Shown here: one piece after another, positions 8,286 to 16,800 of the stretch | How positions within the stretch are numbered: the stretch's first letter is position 1 | Layout: every line of letters begins with the position of its first letter | From: an uncultured Lachnospiraceae bacterium | Lineage (GTDB): Bacteria > Bacillota > Clostridia > Lachnospirales > Lachnospiraceae | Direction of reading: 5' to 3' | Length of the DNA: 64,000 bases | Assembly: GCA_910579865.1 (NCBI GenBank) | Contig: CAJTXA010000002.1 | Coordinates: 124,001 to 188,000, forward strand | Position numbers and translations under genes: made by a program | The notes under the pieces: generated by a model | Told to the model about the DNA's origin: nothing | Seen by the model: the letters and a program-made list of their open reading frames with translations, nothing else | Databases searched by the model: none

Positions 8286-10703
8286 TTGAGAAGGAAAAGA
8301 ATAATAATTTTTTTATTGGTATTATTTTTTATAGTGATTAGTTGTTTTTTGTATGTTAATGATTATTATCCTAGTGATTTAAGTGTACAAGAGTATTTAC
8401 AAAAAAAGGAGCTTGTTAGCGTAATAGAAATAGAAGAAGGATACTATTTTGATGGGATAGGAGAAACAGATGCTATGATTTTTTATCCAGGAGCAAAAGT
8501 AGAATATACTGCCTATTTGCCTTTTTTATATCAGTTGGCTGAACAGGGAATGGATTGTTTTTTAGTAAAGATGCCTTATAATCTGGCAATTTTTGGGAAA
8601 GATAAGGCAGAGGGGATTATGGATCGATATCATTATCAACATTGGTATCTTTCTGGTCATTCATTGGGAGGTGCGATGGCTGCTTCTTATGTATCTGAAC
8701 ATATAGAAGAATTGGATGGATTAATACTTTTAGCAGCCTATCCTACGAAAAGTTTAAAATCGGATTCGCTTTCTGTGGTATCCATTTATGGCAGTGAAGA
8801 TGGTATTTTGAATAGGGAGAAATTGGAAGAAGGACGAGAGAATATGCCAACGGATTATAGCGAGTTTTGTATAGAGGGTGGGAATCATGCTGGATTTGGA
8901 GAGTATGGAAAACAAAAAGGAGATGGAGAAGCAAAGATTACTTCAAAAGAACAGCAACAGAATACAATAGAAATAATTTTACAAATGATAGATCAGAAAA
9001 AGTTGGTATCTCAGGCGGAGGATATCTATAAAAATAGTATTCAAAATTTGTGCCAAGGAAATTCTATTACCTATGCAGATGGTTATTATTATTTTCGTAG
9101 TCAATTGGATTATTCCCTTTGCCGTTCCAAAGGAACAGGGGAAAAGGTGGAAAAATTGGCAGATCAAATGCCAGCGGAGATTTATGTAACAGAGGATCAT
9201 ATATATTTTATTAATGCCAGTGATAGTCAAACATTATATTGTATTGGAACAGATGGAAGTAATTTAACAAAATTAGGGGATTTTTCTATGCAACATATGA
9301 TTGTAGTAGAAAAACGCATTTATTTTCTTTCTGTATATGAAAGAGAAGAAGATCCATTTTATCAGTTATTAGAGGAAGAAGCAGAGGGAGATCGATATCT
9401 TTATTCTGTAAATCTGGATGGTTCTGATTGCAGACTTTTGGTTTCAAAAGTATGTAAAGAATTTACTACAGATGGAAGAAAACTTTATTATACATATGAT
9501 AAGACAGAAGGACAACAAGTGTTGTGCTGCAATCAGATGGAAGGTGGAAAGGAAGAAGTGATATGGCAAGGTAAGGAACCGATCTTTGATTTAGTGTCTT
9601 ATCAGGGGAAGCTATATGCAAATGTTGAGAAAGAAAAACAATGGTATTTTGCACAATTAGAGGAGGAAGAAAGAGATTGGAAGTGTTTAGAAGAAGGAGA
9701 TAAATTTTTGATAGCAGATGGAATAGTTTACTTATATAATCAAACAGAGATTTTATATTTTGATTTAAAAACAAGAGAAAAACAAAAAAATATTACAATT
9801 TGCATAGGAGAAAACAAACGAGAAAATGGATTTCGCCAAGAGCGAAATGAAGGGATTTTTTTTGTAGATAATTCTTTGTTTTGTAGAAGCTGGGAATCAG
9901 AAGAAAAAGGGATTTTATGGCATATTTGGGATAAAGATATAGAGCAGTTTACAATATTTGAGGATATTAAACCATTTTCTTCTACAGAATTGGTACGAGA
10001 TACTTCTTGGAATACAGAGAATTTGTTCTATACCCCTGGGCAAGCAGAAGATACGCAATATTTAGATGGAGAGTTGAATTGGAAAGAACATTATGGGATA
10101 AAAGAAGATGGTTCAGAGTATGGTATATTTTCTTTGAGGTTGCCTTTATTTGGGGAAGAGATTCAAGGGAAAGATACAATCAATCACCAAATAAGAGAAG
10201 TGGAACAGTTGGCTTTTAAAGATAGAGATACTTTTTTTCAACTGATGCAAGAGGAACAAAAAGAGAATGGTATTAGTTGGTATCGTCGACATGATTATTC
10301 GAATCTATATGTAGGAGAACAGTATCTATCTTTTTTTTATTATATAGAAGGATATAATGGAGGAGTACGAATATGGCGGCAGGCAGTACCATTGACGTTT
10401 GATCGAGAAACAGGAAAGTGTCTTACAATGGATGAGTTTTTTACTGTTGATAGAACAGTTTATATGAACCGATTAAGTAGTGCGATTTATAAATATAGTG
10501 AATTAGTAGGAGAAAATTATATTTGGAATGAAGGATTTGATAAAAATGTTTTGGTGAAACATTTTAAGCCAAATTGTTTTTACCTTACACCAGATGTGAT
10601 TGTACTTTGCTATGAACGATATGCGGTTGTAGCAGGAGCTGGTGGAAATCCTACTTTTGAAATTCCCTATAGTTGGTTTGAAGATATATGGATTAAAAAG
10701 TAG
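8286..10703 (+). CDS. Membrane-anchored alpha/beta hydrolase with beta-propeller-like and DUF3298-like domains
   Basis: 805 residues, TTG start supported by AAAGGAG 6-7 bases upstream. A hydrophobic anchor at about 5-24 precedes an alpha/beta-hydrolase domain with nucleophile motif 'SGHSLGG' (S126), acid 'GSEDG' (D172) and 'GGNHAGFG' (H201), the layout of the Abhydrolase_5 group. Residues about 250-520 are DUF5050-like repeats ('LYSVNLDGSDCRLL', 'LYCIGTDGSNLTKLG') that fold as a beta-propeller in relatives. The C-terminus, with 'TGKCLTMDEFF' and a closing 'FEIPYSWFEDIW', resembles the DUF3298/RsiV-type domain. The three-domain fusion is unusual. It is probably on the outer face of the membrane, with an unknown ester or peptide substrate. 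Confidence 0.72.
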   Translation: MRRKRIIIFLLVLFFIVISCFLYVNDYYPSDLSVQEYLQKKELVSVIEIEEGYYFDGIGETDAMIFYPGAKVEYTAYLPFLYQLAEQGMDCFLVKMPYNLAIFGKDKAEGIMDRYHYQHWYLSGHSLGGAMAASYVSEHIEELDGLILLAAYPTKSLKSDSLSVVSIYGSEDGILNREKLEEGRENMPTDYSEFCIEGGNHAGFGEYGKQKGDGEAKITSKEQQQNTIEIILQMIDQKKLVSQAEDIYKNSIQNLCQGNSITYADGYYYFRSQLDYSLCRSKGTGEKVEKLADQMPAEIYVTEDHIYFINASDSQTLYCIGTDGSNLTKLGDFSMQHMIVVEKRIYFLSVYEREEDPFYQLLEEEAEGDRYLYSVNLDGSDCRLLVSKVCKEFTTDGRKLYYTYDKTEGQQVLCCNQMEGGKEEVIWQGKEPIFDLVSYQGKLYANVEKEKQWYFAQLEEEERDWKCLEEGDKFLIADGIVYLYNQTEILYFDLKTREKQKNITICIGENKRENGFRQERNEGIFFVDNSLFCRSWESEEKGILWHIWDKDIEQFTIFEDIKPFSSTELVRDTSWNTENLFYTPGQAEDTQYLDGELNWKEHYGIKEDGSEYGIFSLRLPLFGEEIQGKDTINHQIREVEQLAFKDRDTFFQLMQEEQKENGISWYRRHDYSNLYVGEQYLSFFYYIEGYNGGVRIWRQAVPLTFDRETGKCLTMDEFFTVDRTVYMNRLSSAIYKYSELVGENYIWNEGFDKNVLVKHFKPNCFYLTPDVIVLCYERYAVVAGAGGNPTFEIPYSWFEDIWIKK

Positions 10704-10726
10704 CGAGAATAGAATAAAAAGTAGCG

Positions 10727-10770
10727 AAAACAGTTTATTTTTTAAGGAGAAAATAAACTGTTTTTTTATT
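10727..10770 (+). terminator. Rho-independent terminator with 15-bp stem
   Basis: AAAACAGTTTATTTT (10727-10741) pairs exactly with 10750-10764, followed by T-rich sequence. Just before it, AAAAAGTAGCGA occurs twice. From 10771 to 11067 the sequence is very A/T rich and I see no gene; a TATAAT at 11014-11019 lacks a clear -35. Confidence 0.78.
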
Positions 10771-11080
10771 TATAACAAAAACAGAGAATACATAAAATTT
10801 TTATCAATAAATTGGGGGGAAAAGGAATAAGATGAAAAATCGGGAAATAGGAAGAATGATTTTTGAATTAAGGTAAAATTTTAATAGAATTTTTGTCGAA
10901 AAAAAGTAGAAAAATGCTATAGTATTTTATAAAAAAGTTAATTATAATACATAAAAAGGGAAATAAGGAATATATAAGATATGTTATTTTTATAATTAAA
11001 AATTGAAATATAGTATAATTTATTTGATTTTATTAGTATAGAGCAGGTCTTTATGATGATTGAAAAGAAAGGAGAATTTT

Positions 11081-11947
11081 ATGAAAAGAAAAAATTTAAT
11101 GATTACAACAATGATAACACTTATTTTTACAAGTTGTGTGAATACAACAAGTTCTGAAATAGGAAACGAAATAGATATACTAGTTTCTACATCGATAGAG
11201 GAAACTATCTCTTCTACAGAAGAATTGGCTTGTTTAGATCAAAGAGTATTTGAAAATGAGGAACCTATTCAAAGTATTTCTATAATTCAAAAGGGTTCAG
11301 AGCAACCAAGATTACTCATAAAGGTTACAGATAAGGAAGAATTTTATTTTGATCCTCCTGAACAGGAATATCCAAAGTATTTTTTGGATTTATATTTTGC
11401 TGATTTGAATCAAGATGGTATAGAGGAAGTTGTAGTTGAGTGTTTTATGGGATATTGTCCAGGAATCTATATTATTGATATAGCAAATCATTCCTATCTT
11501 ATACCACCTTATGCTACAGAAAATGGTGATCCTGGATCTTTAGGGATACGTTATAGAGTGTATGCTGTTGATGAGGAGCATATACAGATTAAGGGAGGAG
11601 ATTTTGATAGTATTATTGAGTTATCTTATGATGAGATTTGGAATTGGAATCATGAAGAAAGAATAACAAGAGAAGAATATTTTGCACGATATAAAGAAGA
11701 AGCTCCAGAGATTGGACATGCTGTAGATGTTCGTTATGCTTCTATTGAAATTGTAAACTATAATAATCGTAGTTGTTTAAAGTTAATACAACATCTATGT
11801 GGACCATGGAGTATATCAGATCGTTTGGGTTTTATGGAAACAATAATTAGTTGGAATAGTGATGGGGAATATTATATAGAAAATACAAAGTATTTTAAAC
11901 AAGATCCAAGATTAATGTCAGAATCAAAAGATTCTGATAACAAATAA
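11081..11947 (+). CDS. Probable lipoprotein with EF-hand-like calcium loop
   Basis: 288 residues from ATG 11081, chosen over the upstream TTG at 11060 because AAAGGAG (11068-11074) is correctly spaced from the ATG. The signal peptide ends in 'IFTSC', an acceptable lipobox with the cysteine at about residue 19, so the mature protein should be lipid-anchored outside the cell. The segment 'YFADLNQDGIEEVVVE' has the D-x-N-x-D-G-x-x-E spacing of FG-GAP/VCBS calcium-binding loops. The rest is unrecognised. No operon partner is evident. Confidence 0.65.
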   Translation: MKRKNLMITTMITLIFTSCVNTTSSEIGNEIDILVSTSIEETISSTEELACLDQRVFENEEPIQSISIIQKGSEQPRLLIKVTDKEEFYFDPPEQEYPKYFLDLYFADLNQDGIEEVVVECFMGYCPGIYIIDIANHSYLIPPYATENGDPGSLGIRYRVYAVDEEHIQIKGGDFDSIIELSYDEIWNWNHEERITREEYFARYKEEAPEIGHAVDVRYASIEIVNYNNRSCLKLIQHLCGPWSISDRLGFMETIISWNSDGEYYIENTKYFKQDPRLMSESKDSDNK

Positions 11948-12066
11948 ATGTTTGATTTTATGTTTTTGTTTTTGAAAAAATAAATTTTTTATTGGTTTCC
12001 ACTTCATAAATAAATACTTTCTATTAGTCATAACTGGTTAAATAAAAAATAGAAGGAGACAATATT

Positions 12067-12825
12067 ATGGCTAATGCAGATTATACTTATGATCAAGTAA
12101 AAAATGGGACAGGATTATTTCGACAGGAAAGCGGAATGAGCTACAGTGTGAGAAGACTGCAGACGAAACTTAAACGAAATGGATATTTAAATGGAAGTGC
12201 AGATGGATATTATGGTGCTCAAACTGCTGAAGCGGTAAAACTGTTACAAAGTGAAGCTGGTTTGTCACCAGACGGTGTTACTGGACAAAGAACACTGATG
12301 GCTCTTGATAACATGGATAATGAACCAGTTGTTGAATTATATGGTAGAGAATTAACTCATTCTGAATTATTGAATGGTTATTCATCCTCTATGAGTGAGG
12401 TAGAAGCGATTGCCAGATGTATCTATGGGGAGGATACAGCATATTCTGATGGACAGTCTGCTGTGGCAGAAGAAATCTATAATCGGAAAGTTGGGACACA
12501 ATATAGTTTTGGTTCATATACACCAATGAATAGAACACGTTCTTGGAAAGCAGTTGTTTATGATCCAGGACAATACTCTGTTATGTCTCATGACGATTCT
12601 GGAAGTACATCATATTCTAGAAGACCAAATCAATATTCTGCTGAATGGGCTAATTGTGTAGCTTTGGCACAGCAGCTTGTGGATGGGGGACACCCAAATA
12701 TATTAGGAAAACGTTATTTTCATATGGCTGCTGAGTATCCTATAAAAGGTACTTATTATAACTATGTACAAATCCCAGAAGGCAAAGGAAATCAATTCTA
12801 CAATAATTCTACAACTAAGTTCTAA
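12067..12825 (+). CDS. Peptidoglycan-binding SleB-like cell wall hydrolase (endolysin-like)
   Basis: 252 residues. A PG_binding_1 domain ('VRRLQTKLKRNGYL...DGYYGAQT') occupies about 27-82, and a SleB/CwlJ-type hydrolase_2 domain about 100-245: 'MSEVEAIARCIYGEDTAYSD', whose E of 'YGED' is the family's catalytic glutamate, and 'GQSAVAEEIYNRK'. Unlike spore-cortex SleB, it has no signal peptide, so export would need a holin or lysis. A holin gene lies 775 bp downstream with a broken sigma-factor gene between, an arrangement resembling phage lysis or toxin-release loci. A strong terminator follows immediately, so it is transcribed separately from the holin. Confidence 0.78.
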   Translation: MANADYTYDQVKNGTGLFRQESGMSYSVRRLQTKLKRNGYLNGSADGYYGAQTAEAVKLLQSEAGLSPDGVTGQRTLMALDNMDNEPVVELYGRELTHSELLNGYSSSMSEVEAIARCIYGEDTAYSDGQSAVAEEIYNRKVGTQYSFGSYTPMNRTRSWKAVVYDPGQYSVMSHDDSGSTSYSRRPNQYSAEWANCVALAQQLVDGGHPNILGKRYFHMAAEYPIKGTYYNYVQIPEGKGNQFYNNSTTKF

Positions 12826-12833
12826 TTCTTGGT

Positions 12834-12866
12834 ACAGCAACTCCAAATGGGGTTGCTGTTTTTTTA
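12834..12866 (+). terminator. Rho-independent terminator
   Basis: ACAGCAACTCC (12834-12844) pairs with 12849-12859 (one G-T wobble) around a 4-base loop, followed by a run of eight T. Confidence 0.85.
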
Positions 12867-12993
12867 CTATTGTTTTTAGTGACTATCAAGAATAAAAGTT
12901 AATACATTATTTTTAATACTATAATAATTAAAAAATAACATAGTTTCTATTCCCTTAGTTTTTCTCTTTCTACTTTTTGTGGAGGGAAAAATT

Positions 12994-13523
12994 ATGGGAG
13001 ATTTTATCAATATAATACAAAAAATTCAAAGTGATAAAAATTATTTTATTGAATTAGTGGAAAAAATGAATCCTCTTATAAATAAATATATGAGGCTTTT
13101 ATATAAAGATGAAAAGGATGATGTGTGTTCAGAATTATTCCTTGCTTTATGAGAAGCTATATTGAAGATGGAATATTTTGATAACGAGGGACAATGTATT
13201 AATTATTTAACAAATGCTTTAAAAAATAAATTTTATGAACTGTATCGAAAAAGTGCAAAAGTACATGATAATGAATATCTAGCAGAAAATACAGTTTTTT
13301 AGATGTTCCTAATATAGAGGATCCTTATTTAGAATATATATTACACAGTGATTTGGAAAATATTGTGAATCAGTATTCTGGAAAGAAAAAAAAGATTTGT
13401 TTAAATATTATTGAGACGGATCAAAGTGATTTGGAAATTGCAGAAATTTATAATGTATCAAAACAATATGTAAATCGATTAAGACGGTTTATATATAATA
13501 AACTTAAAGATCAATACATATAA
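12994..13523 (+). pseudogene. Broken sigma-70-family factor (TcdR/UviA-like)
   Basis: Starts at ATG 12994 after GGAGGG. The frame holds a region-2-like segment ('DDVCSELFLAL') up to a TGA at 13150-13152, exactly where relatives have a tryptophan. It continues to TAG 13300-13302, created by loss of one base in the T-run 13295-13300. Shifting frame restores a clear region-4 helix-turn-helix ('SDLEIAEIYNVSKQYVNRL') that ends at TAA 13521-13523. Total size about 176 codons suits the small group-5 sigma factors TcdR/BotR/UviA, which control toxin or bacteriocin genes and often neighbour holin genes; the nearest relative is my inference. With one nonsense and one frameshift it should be inactive. 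Confidence 0.7.
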
Positions 13524-13600
13524 AGTTAAGATATTTTTTATTATTTTTAGTTTATAAATTTAATTTTTACTAATTAATAAAGCGATTGAGAGGGAAAAGT

Positions 13601-14071
13601 ATGAGGAAAAAAAGAGTGGTTGAAGAAATTATTATTATGATAACAGGAGTATGGATTAGTGATAAACTTCGTTTATTGCTGCCGATTTTGAGCTTATTAA
13701 CTTTATTAATGCTTATTGACTATTTATCTGGGATGCTTGCAGCTAAAAAAGAAGCGTTCGATCATCCATATAGTAAAAAATATGGTTGGAACAGTAAACG
13801 AGGAGTATTAGGAATATATAAAAAGGTAGGATATATACTAACGATTTTTGTTGGATTAAGTATTGATTTTATTATATATAAATTTACAGAAGAAATAGAC
13901 TTACCATATCATTCTAAAACGATTTTTGGTTTACTAGTTACTTTATGGTTTACACTAAATGAAATAATATCAATATTAGAAAATGTAGGCCGAATGGGTG
14001 TAACACTGCCTCAATTTTTACAAAAAGTACTTTCTGAATTAAAAAAAGATATTGAAAATAATATAAAATAA
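13601..14071 (+). CDS. Phage holin / toxin-secretion holin family protein
   Basis: 156 residues from ATG 13601. The TTG at 13586 lies before the ribosome-binding sequence AGAGGG and is rejected. The protein has hydrophobic helices at about 15-45 and 75-95, plus a third near 108-124. The family motif 'DYLSGMLAAKKE' is followed by 'SKKYGWNSKRGVLGIYKK', typical of the phage_holin_4/TcdE group. Holins form membrane pores that release endolysins or leaderless toxins. Upstream are the broken sigma gene and a signal-less muralytic enzyme, a plausible remnant of a lysis or secretion locus. No toxin or phage structural gene is present nearby. Confidence 0.85.
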   Translation: MRKKRVVEEIIIMITGVWISDKLRLLLPILSLLTLLMLIDYLSGMLAAKKEAFDHPYSKKYGWNSKRGVLGIYKKVGYILTIFVGLSIDFIIYKFTEEIDLPYHSKTIFGLLVTLWFTLNEIISILENVGRMGVTLPQFLQKVLSELKKDIENNIK

Positions 14072-14152
14072 ATCATTTAAAATTTAGAAAAGAATTTTAT
14101 AGTTTGAGATTAGAAAAGGATTAGTTATGAATATAATACTTGTTGTTTTTTG

Positions 14153-14180
14153 TTGCAAATAGGGAGAATTATGTTATAAT
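14153..14180 (+). promoter_or_regulatory. Promoter of the PD-(D/E)XK gene
   Basis: TTGCAA (14153-14158), 16 bp, TATAAT (14175-14180), 34 bp before the start codon at 14215. Confidence 0.55.
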
Positions 14181-14214
14181 AAAGTTAGAATGAAAGAAAG
14201 CGAAGGAATAAGAG

Positions 14215-15165
14215 ATGAAGGATACAATAATCCAATGGCATCCTGGTTTTGTAGCAGCAATGCATCTGGAGTTGGCAGAAAATTTAGAGGAGCTAATATT
14301 TGAAAAAGAATATAATTTAAATACAAAACCATTATTAGTTGATCTGTTAGTTATCAAAAAAGAATCTTCTGTACCAATTAAAAATGAGATAGGTGCTATC
14401 TTTCGTGAGTATAATATAATGGAATATAAATCTCCAAAAGATAAGTTGGATATTGATGTAATATATAAAACAATTGCATATGCTTGTTTATATAAGTCTT
14501 ATGGAGAAGCAGTAAATAAAAGAGAGGCGAAGGAAATTACACTGTCACTTGTTCGGGAGGGGAAGCCAGAAGGATTATTTCGTTATTGCAAACAAGAGGG
14601 AATTTTAGTAGAAAAGAAGTATAATGGGATTTATTATATTTTTAATCATTGGCTGTTTCCTGTACAGATTATAGTAACAAAAGAGTTAGAGGAAGAAAAC
14701 CATATTTGGCTAAAGGCATTAACAGAAAAGATAAAAGAACAAGAAATGCAAAGATTATTGAAGCAAATTCAAAAGTTAGAAAAAAAGCAAGAACAGGAAT
14801 TTGCAGATTCTGTATTAGAAGTAAGTGCAAAGGCAAATAAGAAGATTTTTAGAGAGATCAGGGGAGATGAGAATATGTATGAAGTTTTATTTGAATTTAT
14901 GGAACCAGAAATAAAAGAAATAAAAAGAAAAGCAGAAAAAGAGGGAATACAACAAGGAATACAACAAGGAATACAACAAGGAATACAACAGGGAATACAA
15001 CAAGGAATACAACAAGGAATACAACAGGGAATACAACAGGGAATTTATCAATTAATTGAAACTCTCCAGGAGCTTGGGTATGAGAGGGAAGAGATAAAAA
15101 GGCTTATTATGAAAAAATATTCTTTAAATAAAGAGGAGATAGCACAATATATAGAAGAAAACTAA
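14215..15165 (+). CDS. Rpn-like PD-(D/E)XK nuclease/transposase-family protein
   Basis: 316 residues. The N-terminal half has the PD-(D/E)XK core: 'PLLVDLLVIKK' supplies the aspartate and 'EYNIMEYKSP' the E-x-K pair, as in Rpn/PDDEXK_2 'recombination-promoting nuclease/putative transposase' proteins. The C-terminal third is a charged coiled coil interrupted by eight GIQQ tetrapeptides and one GIYQ (residues about 244-279), encoded by a 12-bp tandem repeat. The tail 'LGYEREEIKRLIMKKYSL' is the family's usual C-terminal helix. These genes are multi-copy in many Firmicutes, and their biological role is poorly defined. It stands alone between its own promoter and a terminator. Confidence 0.78.
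   Translation: MKDTIIQWHPGFVAAMHLELAENLEELIFEKEYNLNTKPLLVDLLVIKKESSVPIKNEIGAIFREYNIMEYKSPKDKLDIDVIYKTIAYACLYKSYGEAVNKREAKEITLSLVREGKPEGLFRYCKQEGILVEKKYNGIYYIFNHWLFPVQIIVTKELEEENHIWLKALTEKIKEQEMQRLLKQIQKLEKKQEQEFADSVLEVSAKANKKIFREIRGDENMYEVLFEFMEPEIKEIKRKAEKEGIQQGIQQGIQQGIQQGIQQGIQQGIQQGIQQGIYQLIETLQELGYEREEIKRLIMKKYSLNKEEIAQYIEEN
14944..15051 (+). repeat. 12-bp coding tandem repeat (GIQQ)
   Basis: Eight 12-bp units of GGAATACAACAA (some ending CAG) followed by one diverged unit, in frame. Each unit adds one GIQQ to the protein. Near-identity of the units points to recent slippage, so copy number should vary between strains without breaking the frame. Confidence 0.92.
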
Positions 15166-15176
15166 TAAATTTAGGA

Positions 15177-15212
15177 AGACAATTTATTTTGAAAAGTAAA
15201 TTGTCTTTTTTG
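15177..15212 (+). terminator. Rho-independent terminator
   Basis: AGACAATTTA (15177-15186) pairs with 15197-15206 and is followed by a T run. From 15213 to 15375 nothing coding is seen. Confidence 0.8.
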
Positions 15213-15375
15213 TTTAGAAGTGTTTTATCCATTGTCTTATAATTAATAAAGAGAATAATTTTCCTATATTTTTTAATAAAGATATTAGGAAGAATAATTA
15301 AAATAGAAATAAGATAGAAAGAGGAAGAAATAAATTTCGAAAAGAAATAGAATTTCAAAAAAATAGTATCAATAA

Positions 15376-16800
15376 TTTAGTCCATATAACACAGAAGCTG
15401 ACGATGGGTATTCAGGAGTAGATTTTCAAAGACCAGGGTTTGAGAAAATGCTAGAAGATATTTTAGCTAGAAAAGTAAACTGTGTAATTGTAAAGGATTT
15501 GTCAAGGTTTGGACGTGATTATATAGAAGTTGGAAAATGGATTCAAAAAAGATTTTTAGATCTTGGAATACGATTTATTGCAATCTTGGATCGTTATGAT
15601 AGTAAAACTGCGACGGAAAGTGAAAATGCTTTGCTCTTGCCTATGAAAAATTTTATCAATGATTTTTATTGCAGAGATATTTCTCAGAAAGTAAGAAGTC
15701 ACCAAAAAATAAAACGAGAAAAAGGAGCATTTATTGGAGCATTTGCTATTTATGGATATTGTAAATCAAAAGAAAATAGAAATCAATTAAAAAAGGATCC
15801 CTATGCAGCTGAAATTGTAAAAAAGATTTATCAATGGAGAATAAGCGGAATTAGTATGTTTGGTATTGCAAAACGCTTGAATCAGGCAGGAATTTTATCG
15901 CCTATGGAGTATAAACAGTTAAATGGAGAAAATTATTATACAGGGTTTGGTTCAAGAGGTTGTGCAAAATGGACTGCTACTGCAATAAAGCGGATTTTAG
16001 AGGATGAAACTTATACTGGAATGTTGGTACAAGGAAAGGGAGAACGAATTAGTTATAAAGTGAGAAAGTCTATTCCAAAAAAACAAGAGGATTGGATACG
16101 AGTTTTAAATTGTCATGAAGCGATTATAAGTAGAGAAGAATATGGTATAGTACAAAGGCTATTAAAGGTTCCGATAAGAGCTAGAAAAGATACAAAAAGT
16201 ACGTTTCTTTCTGGACTATTATTTTGTGCAGATTGTAAAAAGCCTCTTATTCGCCGAAAGAACTGTTACAAGGGACAAGAAAGTATATTTTATATTTGCT
16301 CTACGAAAAATAAGGGGCTTGGCTGTAGCAGACATAGTATAAAGGAGGAGGTTCTATTTGAATACATTGGTAAAGCAGAACAAATCTATTTTCAGAGTTT
16401 TGGAAATAAGAACAATCAGGAAGTAAAAAAGATATGTTATAAGCCACAAGCAGGATTGTCTGATCAAATGTTAGAGGAAGAATTCGAAAAGCTAAAAAGA
16501 TATAAAGAAAGTTATCAAACACTTTGTGCTAGTTTAGAAAGAGAGACAGAAAAAGGAATCCTTACAAAAGAGGAAGCTGTGTCTCTTTTTACTTTTTATA
16601 AGGAACAAGAGAAAGAGATAGAAGAAATAATTGCAAAACAACAGAAAAAGTTTCAATGGGATATCTGTTTGGAAGAAGAAATTAGAAGGAGAAGAATGTC
16701 TTTTCTTTTTAAATGTATTGAAGTAGAAGAAGATGGTTATATAAATTTTATCTTAAATAGTGGAGAAATATATCGTTTATCAGAAGGAGAAATTGTATGA
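15376..16800 (+). pseudogene. Large serine recombinase lacking the catalytic N-terminus
   Basis: The frame opens after a TAA at 15373-15375. Homology starts abruptly at 'EADDGYSGVDFQRPGF', a point normally about 55-60 residues into the protein. The first ATG is 15448. The catalytic serine motif (Y-A-R-x-S) is missing, and stops lie in the frame just upstream. The remainder is intact: 'CVIVKDLSRFGRDY', the recombinase domain with 'ISPMEYK'-like and 'DETYTGMLVQGK' segments, a complete zinc ribbon (C-x2-C at 'CADCKK' with later partner cysteines) and a C-terminal coiled coil. It could make a 450-residue DNA-binding but non-catalytic protein. Its stop overlaps the next recombinase start (ATGA), so the three genes form one operon. 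Confidence 0.75.

Noticed and set aside
10642..10830. 62-residue plus-strand frame overlapping the hydrolase 3' end
   Set aside because: Spans the hydrolase end and its terminator hairpin, with no ribosome binding site; a frame shadow.
13150..13152. TGA read as tryptophan (recoding) in the sigma gene
   Set aside because: Other genes here use TGA as a stop and TGG for Trp, and a frameshift further on shows simple decay.
12067..14071. Intact prophage
   Set aside because: Only lysis-type genes are present; no capsid, tail, terminase or replication genes nearby.
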